Assembly (NCBI RefSeq): GCF_033366695.1
Contig: NZ_JAOBTQ010000001.1
Location: 5,332,001 to 5,396,000, forward strand
Length of the DNA: 64,000 bases
DNA from: Streptomyces sp. SCL15-4
Lineage (GTDB): Bacteria > Actinomycetota > Actinomycetes > Streptomycetales > Streptomycetaceae
Reading direction: 5' to 3'
Positions 8,913 through 17,504 of this stretch are shown one piece after another. The notes under the pieces are model-generated. The model was not told the DNA's origin. It worked only from the letters and a program-made list of their open reading frames with translations, and did not search any database. The translations under genes were made by a program, and so were the position numbers. Each line of letters begins with the position of its first letter. Position 1 is the first letter of the stretch.

Positions 8913-10498
8913 AACACGTCCTCCTCGGTGACGGGATCGGGGGCTTCCGGCGCCGCCTCGCCCGGCGGGCCGCCGTGCGTCCACGGGGTCTCCTCCGGGT
9001 CGGGCAGCTTCGCGCCGCCGCGCTGCTCGTGCTCGAACAGCGTGAAGCACACCCGGTCGCCCTTCTCCGGCACCGAACCGGGCTCGGGCTCCTTGCCCCG
9101 ACCCATCCGGTCCAGGACGCGCAGGGTCAGCACGCCGTCGGCCTCGGACCCGACGAACTCCGCCGACTGCGGCCTGCCGTCCAGCGAGCGGTACACCCGC
9201 GCCCGCTCCGCCAGGTGCGGCCGGTCGTCCGTGCGGACCGTCACCAGCGGGCGCGGGCTCGGCCGCCTGCCCTCGCCGTACGCCATCACCACATCGGTCA
9301 CCTCGCCCGCGAACGCCTCTCCGGCCAGCCGCCGCCCGGCCATCACCAGCGGATCGTCCAGCGCCTCCTGCGCCTCCAGCCGGGCCTGCTCCCGCTCCCG
9401 CGTGGCCAGCTTGTTCGCCGCCGTCACCGCGTCGTCCCGGCGCGGCTGCGGCGGCTCGCCGGCCCGCACCCGGTCCCGGTGCGCCGTGAACGACCAGCGG
9501 TCCCTGAGCCAGCGACCCTCCACGTGCGCGCCCGCCGGCAGCGCCCGCAGCAGGTCCAGGCCCCGCCACACCGCGTCCCAGGTGGGCCGGGTACGGCTCT
9601 CCACCAGGTCGCGGATCTCCCGCTCGGTCCGGGTGAGCGCGGCCAGCCGGGCGTCGGCCTCCAGCGGGTCCTCGGCGGCGGCCAGCGCGGTCCGCGCCCG
9701 GTCGTAACGCTCGATCGCCGGGGCCAGCAGCCGGTTGTCGAACGCCGGGTCGGTGGCGGGACCGGCCGGCGGGCACAGCAGCTGGCCGTCGGCGTCCCGG
9801 GCGAGTTCGGCCCGGCGGGCGGCCTCGGCGCCGGACGCCTCCGCCGGAGGGTCGATCCAGGCGAGCAGCGCGCCCAGGTGCTCGTCCTCCAGCCCGGACT
9901 GGCCGGTCGCCCAGTGCCGGGACAGCACCTCGGTCAGGGCCAGCAGCAGCGACGAGCCGGGGACCCGGGACCGCTCGCCGTAATGGGTCAGCCAGCGGCC
10001 GAGCAGCGGCACCCGCGGCGGCGCCGGATAGGGCGCGTCCGGGTCCTGGTCGGCGGTGCGCCGGAACCGCATCGAGCGGCCCAGCAGCCGTACGAAGTCC
10101 AGGCCGGTGCGGCTCGGCACGATCAGCTGGGGGGCGTCGGCGCACAGTTCGGCCGCCACCTTGACCCGCTTGCCGGTCTCCGGGTCGGTCTCGGTGCGCT
10201 CGGCCGCCTCCACGGCGTCCGCGTACGACTCCAGGTACGGCAGCACGATGTCGGCCAGGTCGGCGAGGAACGCGAAGCGCAGATCGCGGTCCCGGGGCTG
10301 CGGTACGACCAGCAGCCGGGGCGCGTCCCGGTCGGTGCCGACCAGCGCCCCGAGCGGGGCGCCGGTCTCGCCGGCGGTGGTCAGCGGCACGAACACCAGC
10401 GGACGGCCGGACAGGTGCCGGTGCCGGACCGTCGCCACCGGCTGGGCCCGGCCGCTGTCGACGGCCTCCAGCCGGGCGAGGGCGGTGATCAGGGACAC
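8909..10498 (-). CDS. Unrecognised 529-aa protein, middle gene of nuclease-helicase operon
   Basis: 529-aa soluble protein with no signal peptide or membrane span, and no motif that I recognise. It is rich in Arg, Glu and Asp and contains a probable helical central region (ERYDRARTALAAAEDPLEAD and the following stretch). The C-terminal 150 residues look beta-rich (PRPLVTVRTDD, GVLTLRVLDRMGRG, GDRVCFTLFEHE), possibly an OB-like or nucleic-acid-binding barrel, which is only a guess. The GTG at 10498 follows GGAGGTGACC. It overlaps the upstream nuclease gene by 10 bp and the downstream helicase by 4 bp, so the three products are almost certainly made together and may form one complex. Confidence 0.75.
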   Translation of the reverse strand: MSLITALARLEAVDSGRAQPVATVRHRHLSGRPLVFVPLTTAGETGAPLGALVGTDRDAPRLLVVPQPRDRDLRFAFLADLADIVLPYLESYADAVEAAERTETDPETGKRVKVAAELCADAPQLIVPSRTGLDFVRLLGRSMRFRRTADQDPDAPYPAPPRVPLLGRWLTHYGERSRVPGSSLLLALTEVLSRHWATGQSGLEDEHLGALLAWIDPPAEASGAEAARRAELARDADGQLLCPPAGPATDPAFDNRLLAPAIERYDRARTALAAAEDPLEADARLAALTRTEREIRDLVESRTRPTWDAVWRGLDLLRALPAGAHVEGRWLRDRWSFTAHRDRVRAGEPPQPRRDDAVTAANKLATREREQARLEAQEALDDPLVMAGRRLAGEAFAGEVTDVVMAYGEGRRPSPRPLVTVRTDDRPHLAERARVYRSLDGRPQSAEFVGSEADGVLTLRVLDRMGRGKEPEPGSVPEKGDRVCFTLFEHEQRGGAKLPDPEETPWTHGGPPGEAAPEAPDPVTEEDVL

Positions 10499-11739
10499 GC
10501 GGTCACCTCCCCGGCGTTCTCCGGTGACGCGCCGGCCGCCCGGAGCGCCTCCGCCCGCGCCGCCGCCGTCTCGGCGGCCGTCCGCAGGGCCTCCGCGCGC
10601 AGGGCCGCCGCGCGCCGCAGGGCCGCCACCGCCGGGTCGGCCGCCTCGCCGCTCGCGCCGCGGGCGGCGGACAGCACCTCCGCCACGGTGGCCAGGCCGC
10701 CCAGCTCGGCCCGCAGGGGCCGGCCGAGGCGGGTGACCGCGCCGGTCTCCCGGGCCCGGTCCCGGCAGTGGAAGGCCAGTTCGCAGGTGGACAGGCACTC
10801 CGGGGCGTAGGCCGCCGGCACCGCCTCCACGGCCGCCGTCAGCTCCTCGGCGGGCCGGTCGGGCGCGAAGCAGGTGTTCTCGGGCAGCGTCTCGGTGATC
10901 TCCTCGATCCGGGTGAGCCGGGCGAGCTGGCGCGCGGTGACCGCACGCTGCCTGCGCACGTCCACGGCGGAGCCCGCGGGCAGGTTGGAGAAGTCCCTCG
11001 GGCACACCAGCAGCACCCGGTGGCGCACCTCGGGCACGGGGTCGAGACGGGCGGCGACCTCCTCCAGCGCCAGCACGTACACCGCCGCCTGCCGGGCCGC
11101 CGCGCCCACCTTCGCCGGGTCCGCGGCGCCGTCCACCATCGGGAAGGACTTGATCTCCACCACCGACCAGCTGCCGTCCGGGTGCACCACCACCGCGTCC
11201 GGCTCCAGGAAGGCGAGCGAACCCGCCACGTCCAGGGCGAGCATCGGATGGTCCAGCAGCGTCCAGCCGCCCGCGCGCGTGGCCTCGCGCAGCGCCAGCG
11301 CCGTACGCGCCGTACGCCCCTCGGGGCCGTGCGCGGCCAGGTCGGGCACGGCCGCGCCGGCGGGCGGCTCGGCCCCCGGGTCGAGCCGGGCGTGCGCCAG
11401 CCGCAGCAGCTCCGCGCCGCCGTCCGCCTTCACCCGCGCCTCGAACGCGTTGCCTCTGGTCAGCGCGAACTGCGACTGCCCGAAACCGGACGGCGCGCCC
11501 AGCGCGGTCGCCAGCCGGGCCTTGTCCACCCCGGCGCCGTCCAGGACCGCCCGCCGGGCACACCCCGGGTTCGCGGCGAGCGCCGCGAGGGCGCGCGCGT
11601 CCAGGGCCTTGGCCGGGGTGCCGGGACCGCGCAGCTCAGCGAGCCGGTGCCGGAGTCCCTTCGCCCGCGTCGGCGGCGGGGGCGTCCGGTCCGGCCGCGG
11701 GGTCGAGCCGCGACTCGCGCTGCCGTGGAATTCGCTCAC
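10489..11739 (-). CDS. Cas4/AddB-like Fe-S cluster PD-(D/E)XK nuclease
   Basis: 416-aa predicted nuclease. Catalytic residues fit the RecB/Cas4 fold: E100 in RGNAFEARV, D181 in FLEPDAVVV, E195-x-K197 in SVVEIKSF and Q217/Y221 in RQAAVYVLALEE. Four cysteines bracket the core as in Cas4, AddB and Dna2: C60 in NPGCARRAV, and C315, C319 and C325 in ECLSTCELAFHC, likely binding a 4Fe-4S cluster. The C-terminal 80 residues are an Ala-rich helix. The GTG at 11739 was chosen; other GTG or TTG starts lie within 30 bp upstream, and the 5' end overlaps the PAP2 gene. It is the first gene of a coupled three-gene operon. No cas genes are nearby. Confidence 0.75.
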   Translation of the reverse strand: MSEFHGSASRGSTPRPDRTPPPPTRAKGLRHRLAELRGPGTPAKALDARALAALAANPGCARRAVLDGAGVDKARLATALGAPSGFGQSQFALTRGNAFEARVKADGGAELLRLAHARLDPGAEPPAGAAVPDLAAHGPEGRTARTALALREATRAGGWTLLDHPMLALDVAGSLAFLEPDAVVVHPDGSWSVVEIKSFPMVDGAADPAKVGAAARQAAVYVLALEEVAARLDPVPEVRHRVLLVCPRDFSNLPAGSAVDVRRQRAVTARQLARLTRIEEITETLPENTCFAPDRPAEELTAAVEAVPAAYAPECLSTCELAFHCRDRARETGAVTRLGRPLRAELGGLATVAEVLSAARGASGEAADPAVAALRRAAALRAEALRTAAETAAARAEALRAAGASPENAGEVTACP

Positions 11740-12580
11740 CCGCCGAAGTCTGGCATCCGGCACCGACAATCGGGGAGCCCGTGCCCGTCGCGGCCGGTGC
11801 GACGGGGCGCGCCGGCCGGGTGCGGACCCGGTCCACGGCCCGCATCAGGGCCGGTGCCAGCAGGAGACCGGCGCCCATCACGGCGACACCGGCGACCGCG
11901 TCCAGGAAGTAGTGGTTGGCGGTGCCCATGACCACGATCGCGGTCAGCAGCGGGTAGGCGACCCCGAGGACCTTCGTCAGGCGCGTGCCGCCGTGGCGCC
12001 ACAGCATCACCCCGCACCACAGCGCCCAGCCCACGTGCAGGCTCGGCATCGCCGCGTACTGGTTGGTCATGCCGCCCATGCCGCGCGGGGCGCTGGCCTC
12101 GCCGCCCCACCAGCCGTACGAGCTGTACTGCGCCATGGTGTCCACGAAGCCGTGGCCGGCGTCGAGCAGCCGGGGCGGGCAGGTCGGCAGCAGGGTGAAG
12201 CCGATCAGGCCGATGAAGGTGGACGCGAGCAGCCAGGTGCGGGCCGCCCGGTAGTGCGCGGCCCGCGCGCGGAAGAGCCACACCAGGACGGCGGGCGTGA
12301 CCAGGTAGTGCAGCGAGGCGTACCAGAAGTCGGCCGGCACCCCGAGCCACGCCTCGTGGGTGAACAGCCGGTTCAGCGGGTGCTCGGCGTTGAGGTGCAG
12401 GGCCTTCTCGATGCGCAGGATCGCCAGGCCGTGGTCGACGGCGCCGGCGACGTCACCGCGCGCGAGGAGCCGGCCGGCCGAGTAGCAGCCGTAGACCAGC
12501 AGGATCAGCGGCAGCTCGGTCCACCAGCGCGGCCGGGAACGGAGGGCCACCTCGGTGCCCGGTGTCTCGGTCTGCGGCAA
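11636..12580 (-). CDS. Membrane PAP2-family phosphatase (AUR1/PAP2_3-like)
   Basis: About 314 aa with five to six predicted membrane helices, acting on lipid phosphates at the membrane. Signature residues are in NQYAAMPSLHVGWALW (SLH phosphatase motif) and NHYFLDAVAGV (His plus Asp). This spacing is typical of the inositolphosphotransferase-like PAP2_3 subgroup. The start used is the TTG at 12580, preceded by GGGGGAGGGC at suitable distance; an in-frame open extension to 12772 has no better site. The charged C-terminal tail overlaps the start of the nuclease gene by about 100 bp in another frame, so one of the two boundaries may be misplaced. Substrate unknown. Confidence 0.78.
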   Translation of the reverse strand: MPQTETPGTEVALRSRPRWWTELPLILLVYGCYSAGRLLARGDVAGAVDHGLAILRIEKALHLNAEHPLNRLFTHEAWLGVPADFWYASLHYLVTPAVLVWLFRARAAHYRAARTWLLASTFIGLIGFTLLPTCPPRLLDAGHGFVDTMAQYSSYGWWGGEASAPRGMGGMTNQYAAMPSLHVGWALWCGVMLWRHGGTRLTKVLGVAYPLLTAIVVMGTANHYFLDAVAGVAVMGAGLLLAPALMRAVDRVRTRPARPVAPAATGTGSPIVGAGCQTSAGERIPRQRESRLDPAAGPDAPAADAGEGTPAPAR

Positions 12581-12823
12581 TCCGATCGCCCTCCCCCTTC
12601 TGCTGTGTGCGCTGCGCCCCGGCGGGCGACCGTGCCACTTTACGGTGTCCCCACCGCGCCCATCAGGGGCCCGTCGGACACGCCTGGCAGGCGTCCGGCA
12701 CTGGAAGACGCCGGGACCGCCCGCAGGGTTGCCTGTCCGCGCGGTGAGCGATGATGGAGGGACCGAAAACACTCGCAGATTCCGTGGCGTCCCGGGGCGT
12801 CACCCCGTCCGGAGAGGTCTCCC

Positions 12824-13420
12824 ATGGCACCGCGCATCCTGCTGGCCCGGCACGGACAGACGGCCTGGTCGCTGTCCGGCAAGCACACCGGCAGGACCGA
12901 TGTGCCGTTGCTGGAGGAGGGCCGGCACGGGGCCAAGCTGCTCGGCGAGCGGCTGCACCGCGCTCCGCTGGACGGGCTGGCGGACGCGGAGATACGCACC
13001 AGCCCGCTCTCCCGCGCGCGCGAGACGTGCGAACTCGCCGGGTTCGGCGAGCGGGCCGAGCGCTGGGACACGCTCATGGAGTGGGACTACGGCGCGTACG
13101 AGGGCATGACCCCGGCCGAGATCCAGGCGGTCCGGCCGGGCTGGCTGATCTGGCGGGACGGGGTCCCGCGGGGCGAGTCCGTCGCCGAGGTCACCGCGCG
13201 CGCGGACGAGGTGGTCGCCTGGGCGCGCTCGGCCGACCGCGACGTGCTGGTCTTCGCCCACGGGCACATCCTGCGCTCGATCGGGGCCCGGTGGCTCGGG
13301 CTGCCGCTGGACTTCGCGGCCCGCATCCGTCTGAACCCCACGTCCCTGTCCGTCCTGGGCTGGGCGTACGGCGAGCCGGCCATCGAGAACTGGAACGACG
13401 TGGGGCACCTGAGCGGGTGA
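12824..13420 (+). CDS. Histidine phosphatase (phosphoglycerate-mutase-like)
   Basis: 198-aa cytoplasmic phosphatase of the RHG family. The phospho-accepting His is in [12 protein letters not shown] near the N-terminus, with the second catalytic segment [12 protein letters not shown] and the partner His in [12 protein letters not shown]. The length matches the small CobC/acid-phosphatase-like group. The ATG at 12824 follows GGAGAGG. It is divergent from the PAP2 gene. Substrates of this group are varied sugar or cofactor phosphates; none can be chosen here. Confidence 0.88.
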   Translation: MAPRILLARHGQTAWSLSGKHTGRTDVPLLEEGRHGAKLLGERLHRAPLDGLADAEIRTSPLSRARETCELAGFGERAERWDTLMEWDYGAYEGMTPAEIQAVRPGWLIWRDGVPRGESVAEVTARADEVVAWARSADRDVLVFAHGHILRSIGARWLGLPLDFAARIRLNPTSLSVLGWAYGEPAIENWNDVGHLSG

Positions 13421-13465
13421 GCGGGGCACGGGTGCCGGGTGCCGGGTGACCGGGTGATCCGCGCC

Positions 13466-13615
13466 GGGGCGGCGCGGGTGCGCGGCTCCGGCGGGTGGGT
13501 CCTGCCGGGCCGGGCGTGCGCGGGCGACGGGGCGTGTTCCGGCCGTGGGCCGGTGACCTGTCCGGGGCCGCGGGGCGGCGCGGGTGTGCGGCTCCGGCGG
13601 GTGGGTCCTGGCGGG
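13466..13615. repeat. Two 44-bp direct repeats, 42/44 identical
   Basis: Copy 1 at 13466-13509 and copy 2 at 13572-13615 share GGGGCGGCGCGGGTG followed by GCGGCTCCGGCGGGTGGGTC, with two differences. The copies are 106 bp apart, start to start, in the 236-bp space between convergent genes. No coding potential or mobile-element features are visible. They could be a local duplication or a structured 3' region. Confidence 0.8.
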
Positions 13616-13656
13616 GCGCGGGTGCGCCGCGCCGTGTCCCGCTCGCGGATCGGCGC

Positions 13657-15117
13657 CTACGCCGGCCCTCCGGCCCGTTGCGGCTTCGGCCCCTTGTACG
13701 ACGCGTGGCGGTCCAGGAACTCCGACACCCCCGACGCCCGCCGGTGCGGCAGCAGTACCCGTGCCGTCCCGGCCAGCATCCCCTGGACGCGGGAGGACTG
13801 GACCTGGTCCAGCAGCGCGAGCACCCGCAGCCCGGCCTCCGCCGCCTCGTCGGGACGGCCCTCGCGGGCGAGGTCGTCGGCCAGCTCGGCGGTGTAGAGC
13901 GCGATGTTGCGGGTGAAGTGCGGGTCCTGCAACCGCGTGGCGCGCCGCGCCTGCCGGGCCGCCCGCCGCCAGTCGCCCAGCGTGGACCAGCACTGCGCCT
14001 CCAGTCCCGCCAGCTCGGCCTCGCCGTAGAAGCTCATCCACTCCGGGTCGGCGTCCGCACGGCCCCGCGCGAACAGGGCCTGCGCGCGGCCCAGCGCCCG
14101 CTCGCAGCCGGTGCGGTCGGCGAGCCCCGCCCAGCCGCCCGCCTCGCGCAGCGCCAGCAGGGACGACAGCCGGGCCGAGCCGAGCGGTCGCGCGGCGCGC
14201 TGCGCGGCCTGCGCGGCCCGGACCGCCTCCCGGGGGCGGCCCGCGTCCCGGGCGAGGAACGCGGTGTTGCAGAAGGCGTGCGCCTCCAGCCCCGGGTCCC
14301 CGGTCATCCGGGCGGTGGCCAGCGCCTCGGCGTAGTGCGAGCGCGCGTCGTCGAAGCGGCCGGAGTCATGGGCCAGCCAGCCGACGGAGATGGCGAGTTC
14401 CCCGGCGCCCGCGTGCAGCCGGTCGGCGGTGGTCTGCCGGGTGGCACCGGCGTCGAGCAGTGCGTAGGCGGCGCGCAGCGGGGCCGCCGCGCGCCGGTAC
14501 AGGCCGTCCGCGCCGTGCCGGTCGTCGAGCAGCCGGATGCGGCGGACGGCCTCCTCCAGGGCCATCGCCTCGGACGTCCCGGCGCGCCGAGCCGGGACGT
14601 CCGCCGCAGCGGAGGTGGTCAGTCCCAGCGGGACCAGGCCGGCGGCGGCCGCCGCGGCGCCTGAGCCGGTCATGAATGCGCGACGCAGCACGTCGCTCTC
14701 CTCGGGGTTCGGGGGTTCGTTCTGCCAGGTTTCCTGCGTGTCGTACGGCTCGACGGGCCCCGGCGACTCACCGGGCGCCTGTCCCGGGGCGGGTCCGCGC
14801 GGCGCCGCCGGGGCCGTGCGCGCCGCCCGGCCGCGGACGGACGAACGGGGCACGAAGCCCAGGTCGGTGAGCGTGCGGCCGGGGAACATGTGCAGGAACA
14901 CCCGTTCGTAGGCGTAGTTGGGGCAGCGGATCTCGCCCGCCTCGACGCGGCCGATGTAGCGCGCGTCACAGCTCACCCGCTCGCCGATCTCACGCGCGGC
15001 CCGTCGTACCAGCGCGGCGAACTCGGCCGGGGAGCGCACGCCCCGCAGCCGCCGGAAGGCGAGGTTCGGCCGGGGCGGCCGGTCGGGCTGTGACGAGGTC
15101 GCCGTTGACGACGCCAT
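13657..15117 (-). CDS. HTH-TPR transcriptional regulator
   Basis: 486-aa regulator of a Streptomyces family related in architecture to NsdA-type proteins. Residues about 30-85 form an XRE-like helix-turn-helix (ARYIGRVEAGEIRCPNYAYE). A Pro/Gly-rich linker follows, then an Ala-rich segment FMTGSGAAAAAAGLVPLG, then tetratricopeptide-like helical repeats from about residue 200 to 450, likely for protein or signal binding. The ATG at 15117 is preceded by AGAGGA. It is divergent from the gene at 15391 across 273 bp. The specific regulon is unknown; negative control of development or antibiotic production by relatives is family knowledge only. Confidence 0.75.
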   Translation of the reverse strand: MASSTATSSQPDRPPRPNLAFRRLRGVRSPAEFAALVRRAAREIGERVSCDARYIGRVEAGEIRCPNYAYERVFLHMFPGRTLTDLGFVPRSSVRGRAARTAPAAPRGPAPGQAPGESPGPVEPYDTQETWQNEPPNPEESDVLRRAFMTGSGAAAAAAGLVPLGLTTSAAADVPARRAGTSEAMALEEAVRRIRLLDDRHGADGLYRRAAAPLRAAYALLDAGATRQTTADRLHAGAGELAISVGWLAHDSGRFDDARSHYAEALATARMTGDPGLEAHAFCNTAFLARDAGRPREAVRAAQAAQRAARPLGSARLSSLLALREAGGWAGLADRTGCERALGRAQALFARGRADADPEWMSFYGEAELAGLEAQCWSTLGDWRRAARQARRATRLQDPHFTRNIALYTAELADDLAREGRPDEAAEAGLRVLALLDQVQSSRVQGMLAGTARVLLPHRRASGVSEFLDRHASYKGPKPQRAGGPA

Positions 15118-15390
15118 GGCCGGGTCCTCTCGTGCGAACCGTCGAACCGTGCCGGGACCGGGGCGGTTCGGGGCGGTTCCGGGACGGACCGCCCGAGTGA
15201 CGCGCTGGTTCCGGCGGGCATGAACGTACCTGCTGTGCGGGGTCCGCCACGCGGTGTTTGACCACAAATCGGATATCTCACGCGCGATCTGCCAAGAAGT
15301 GCCATCCTTTGCGGCGCACTTGGGCCGTAGCCGTTGACGCGTTCGCGCGTTGTACCCCGTGGACCGCAACAGGGCTGTGTGGAGGCCGGC

Positions 15391-15801
15391 ATGGAGACCA
15401 GCCAGAGCAACGAACCTTGTACGCCGCCGTCGTCGTCCGCGCCCGCCGCGGACGACCCGGCATGCGACCTCGTGACGGTACCGGCCCGGCAGGGGCTGGA
15501 GGCGGTCGACATCCTGCGGCGCGGTGCCGCGGAGGCCGTGGGACCCGTCCTGCACGACGACGACTGCGGCACCCTCGGCTTCCTGGTGCCGGCCGGTACG
15601 GCGGCCGGCTGGGACGTGCCGGGCAGCACCTGCACCGAGACGGACGGGCGCGGACTGCGGCTGGACCCCGGGCCGCCGGTGGCCGGCTCGGACTGGCTGC
15701 TGCCTCCCGGCGAGGCCGACCTCGCCACGGACCCGGCGATCCTGCGCCGGGCCCTGGGGGAGGCGGCACGGGTGATCGAGGCGGCGGACAAGTGCTGCTG
15801 A
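15391..15801 (+). CDS. Small conserved cysteine-containing protein
   Basis: 136-aa soluble protein with cysteines near both ends (NEPC, DDDCG, STCTET, terminal KCC). The body GTLGFLVPAGTAAGWDVPG followed by DWLLPPGEADLATDPAIL resembles, in order and spacing, the C-terminal half of the protein encoded at 2319-2900, so the two may share a fold. The terminal CC pair could bind metal or form a disulfide. The ATG at 15391 has GGAGG about 6 nt upstream. It is divergent from the HTH-TPR regulator, a pairing common for regulator/effector sets in Streptomyces. Function unknown. Confidence 0.65.
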   Translation: METSQSNEPCTPPSSSAPAADDPACDLVTVPARQGLEAVDILRRGAAEAVGPVLHDDDCGTLGFLVPAGTAAGWDVPGSTCTETDGRGLRLDPGPPVAGSDWLLPPGEADLATDPAILRRALGEAARVIEAADKCC

Positions 15802-15897
15802 GGAGGCGCACGCGCCGGCACCGCCCGCCGCTGCCCTGAGCACCGGCGGACGGCTGCCGCTGCCGTGCTCCTCTCCGGCACCTGCGAAAATAGGAGG

Positions 15898-16761
15898 ATG
15901 GGCAGGTCCAGGAACACCCGGCGCAGGCCGGCCGCCGCCGTCGAGGAACCGGTCGACGGCGGGCTCGCGCAGCTCGTCCCCGACCCCGATCGCGCCCGGG
16001 CCTGGACGCTGCTGATCGACGGGGCACCCCAGTCGCACGTCGACCTGGACGACCCGGCGTACCTCTCCTTCGAGTACCAGCGGCGCCTCGGCCATGTCAT
16101 CGACCTGGCCGCCCCGCCCGGCAGGCCCGTGCACGCCGTGCACCTCGGCGGCGGCGCCTTCACCCTCGCGAGGTACGTCGCCGCGACCCGGCCCCGCTCC
16201 ACCCAGCAGGTCGTGGAACGTGACGCGAGCCTGGTCCGGCTGGTCCGCCGCGAACTGCCGCTGGACGCCAGCGCGCGCGTCCGGGTGCGCGCGGTGGACG
16301 CCCGGGAGGGCCTGGCCAAGGTGCCGGACGGCTGGGCCGACCTGGTCGTCGCCGACGTGTTCAGCGGCGCCCGCACCCCGGCCCACCTCACCTCCACCGA
16401 GTTCCTCGACGAGGTCCGCCGCGCCCTGAAGCCCTCCGGCCTCTACGCGGCCAACCTCGCCGACGGCCCGCCGCTCGCCCATCTGCGCGGCCAGATCGCC
16501 ACCGCCGCCGCCCGGTTCGGCGAACTCGCGCTGATCGCCGACGCGGCCGTGCTGCGCGGCAAGCGCTTCGGCAACGCGATCCTGGTCGCCGCCGACGTCC
16601 CGCTGCCGCTCGCCGAACTCACCCGCCGCGCCGCCTCCGACCCGCACCCGGCCCGGGTCGAACACGGCCGGGCGCTCACCGACTTCACCGGCGGCGCGGC
16701 GCCCGTGACGGACGAGGCCGCGGTCGCCTCCCCCGCCCCGCCACCGTCGGTGTTCCACTAG
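15898..16761 (+). CDS. Spermidine-synthase-like methyltransferase-fold protein
   Basis: 287-aa protein with the Rossmann fold of spermidine synthases and SAM methyltransferases: VHLGGGAFTLARYVA as the nucleotide loop, VVERDASLVRLVRR as the acidic beta-2 motif, and DLVVADVFSGARTPAHL in place of the aminopropyltransferase active-site loop. It lacks a membrane domain, unlike the fused forms. True spermidine synthase activity is uncertain. The ATG at 15898 directly abuts AGGAGG, too close for a normal ribosome site, so either the GTG at 15865 is the start or translation begins from another mRNA form. Confidence 0.75.
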   Translation: MGRSRNTRRRPAAAVEEPVDGGLAQLVPDPDRARAWTLLIDGAPQSHVDLDDPAYLSFEYQRRLGHVIDLAAPPGRPVHAVHLGGGAFTLARYVAATRPRSTQQVVERDASLVRLVRRELPLDASARVRVRAVDAREGLAKVPDGWADLVVADVFSGARTPAHLTSTEFLDEVRRALKPSGLYAANLADGPPLAHLRGQIATAAARFGELALIADAAVLRGKRFGNAILVAADVPLPLAELTRRAASDPHPARVEHGRALTDFTGGAAPVTDEAAVASPAPPPSVFH

Positions 16762-16801
16762 AACGGACCGGCCGGGCCGCGGTTCCGGCGGGACGGGGGG
16801 C

Positions 16802-16840
16802 GACCTTGCCGCGCCGCCGTCCCGCCGGCGCGGCAAGGTC
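16802..16840. terminator. Bidirectional terminator, 15-bp stem
   Basis: GACCTTGCCGCGCCG at 16802-16816 pairs with the complement at 16826-16840 around a 9-nt loop. It lies between two convergent genes ending at 16761 and 16847, so it can serve both. Confidence 0.8.
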
Positions 16841-16846
16841 ACGGCC

Positions 16847-17395
16847 TCAGTAGGTGCCGACCTCCACGCGCGGCGGTCCGTCGTGCCAGGTGCAGAACAC
16901 CGACACCCGGTCCGCGCCCCTGCTGAACTCCACCCGGATCCAGCTCGCCGTCTTCCACACCTGCATCGACCAGCCGGTCCCCGGGGTCGCCGAGACGAGC
17001 GTGGCGTCGGCCGGGCCGAGGTCGAACACCGCCCGGCCGCCGTCGGTGGCGTAGGACCGGACCCGGCCGGAGGCGGTCGCGGAGGCGGTGGGGGACGGGG
17101 TCCGGGCCGGGGCCGGAGTGTGCGTGGGCGTGTGCGCCGGGGCCGGCCGGTCCGGCTCCTTCGACGACGACGACGGCGACGGCGACGGCGGGGCCGGGGA
17201 CGCGGAGGGCTCCGGCGGTGTGGGAGTCGCGTCCCGGACCGACGCGTCGGCCGCCGGGAGGGACAGGGCGCGCGGTGGTTCGTACGCCGTGCCGGCCAGC
17301 ACCGTGTGCACGCCCCACCAGGACAGCGTGACCGCGGCTCCCGTCGCGGACAGCCAGGCCAGTAGGTGTACGAGTCCTCTGCGCATCGGCGCCAT
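16847..17395 (-). CDS. Membrane-anchored protein with Ser/Thr/Pro-rich stalk
   Basis: 182-aa cell-surface protein. Residues about 8-35 form a signal anchor (LLAWLSATGAAVTLSWWGV). Residues about 45-110 are a Pro/Ser/Thr-rich extracellular stalk with [18 protein letters not shown]. The last 70 residues form a small beta domain (FDLGPADATLVSATPGTGW, VSVFCTWHDG). No enzymatic motif is visible. The ATG at 17395 or the ATG three codons later are both plausible. It is divergent from the response regulator at 17505, which may link its expression to that two-component system. Confidence 0.7.
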   Translation of the reverse strand: MAPMRRGLVHLLAWLSATGAAVTLSWWGVHTVLAGTAYEPPRALSLPAADASVRDATPTPPEPSASPAPPSPSPSSSSKEPDRPAPAHTPTHTPAPARTPSPTASATASGRVRSYATDGGRAVFDLGPADATLVSATPGTGWSMQVWKTASWIRVEFSRGADRVSVFCTWHDGPPRVEVGTY

Positions 17396-17504
17396 ACTGC
17401 CTCACCGGTCACATCCGTCACACCGGTGACGGGGAGTTGTCCACAAGTGCCGGGTTGTCCACAGGCTCCGGACGGGTCCGACCGCATGGCGTACGGTGCG
17501 GCGC

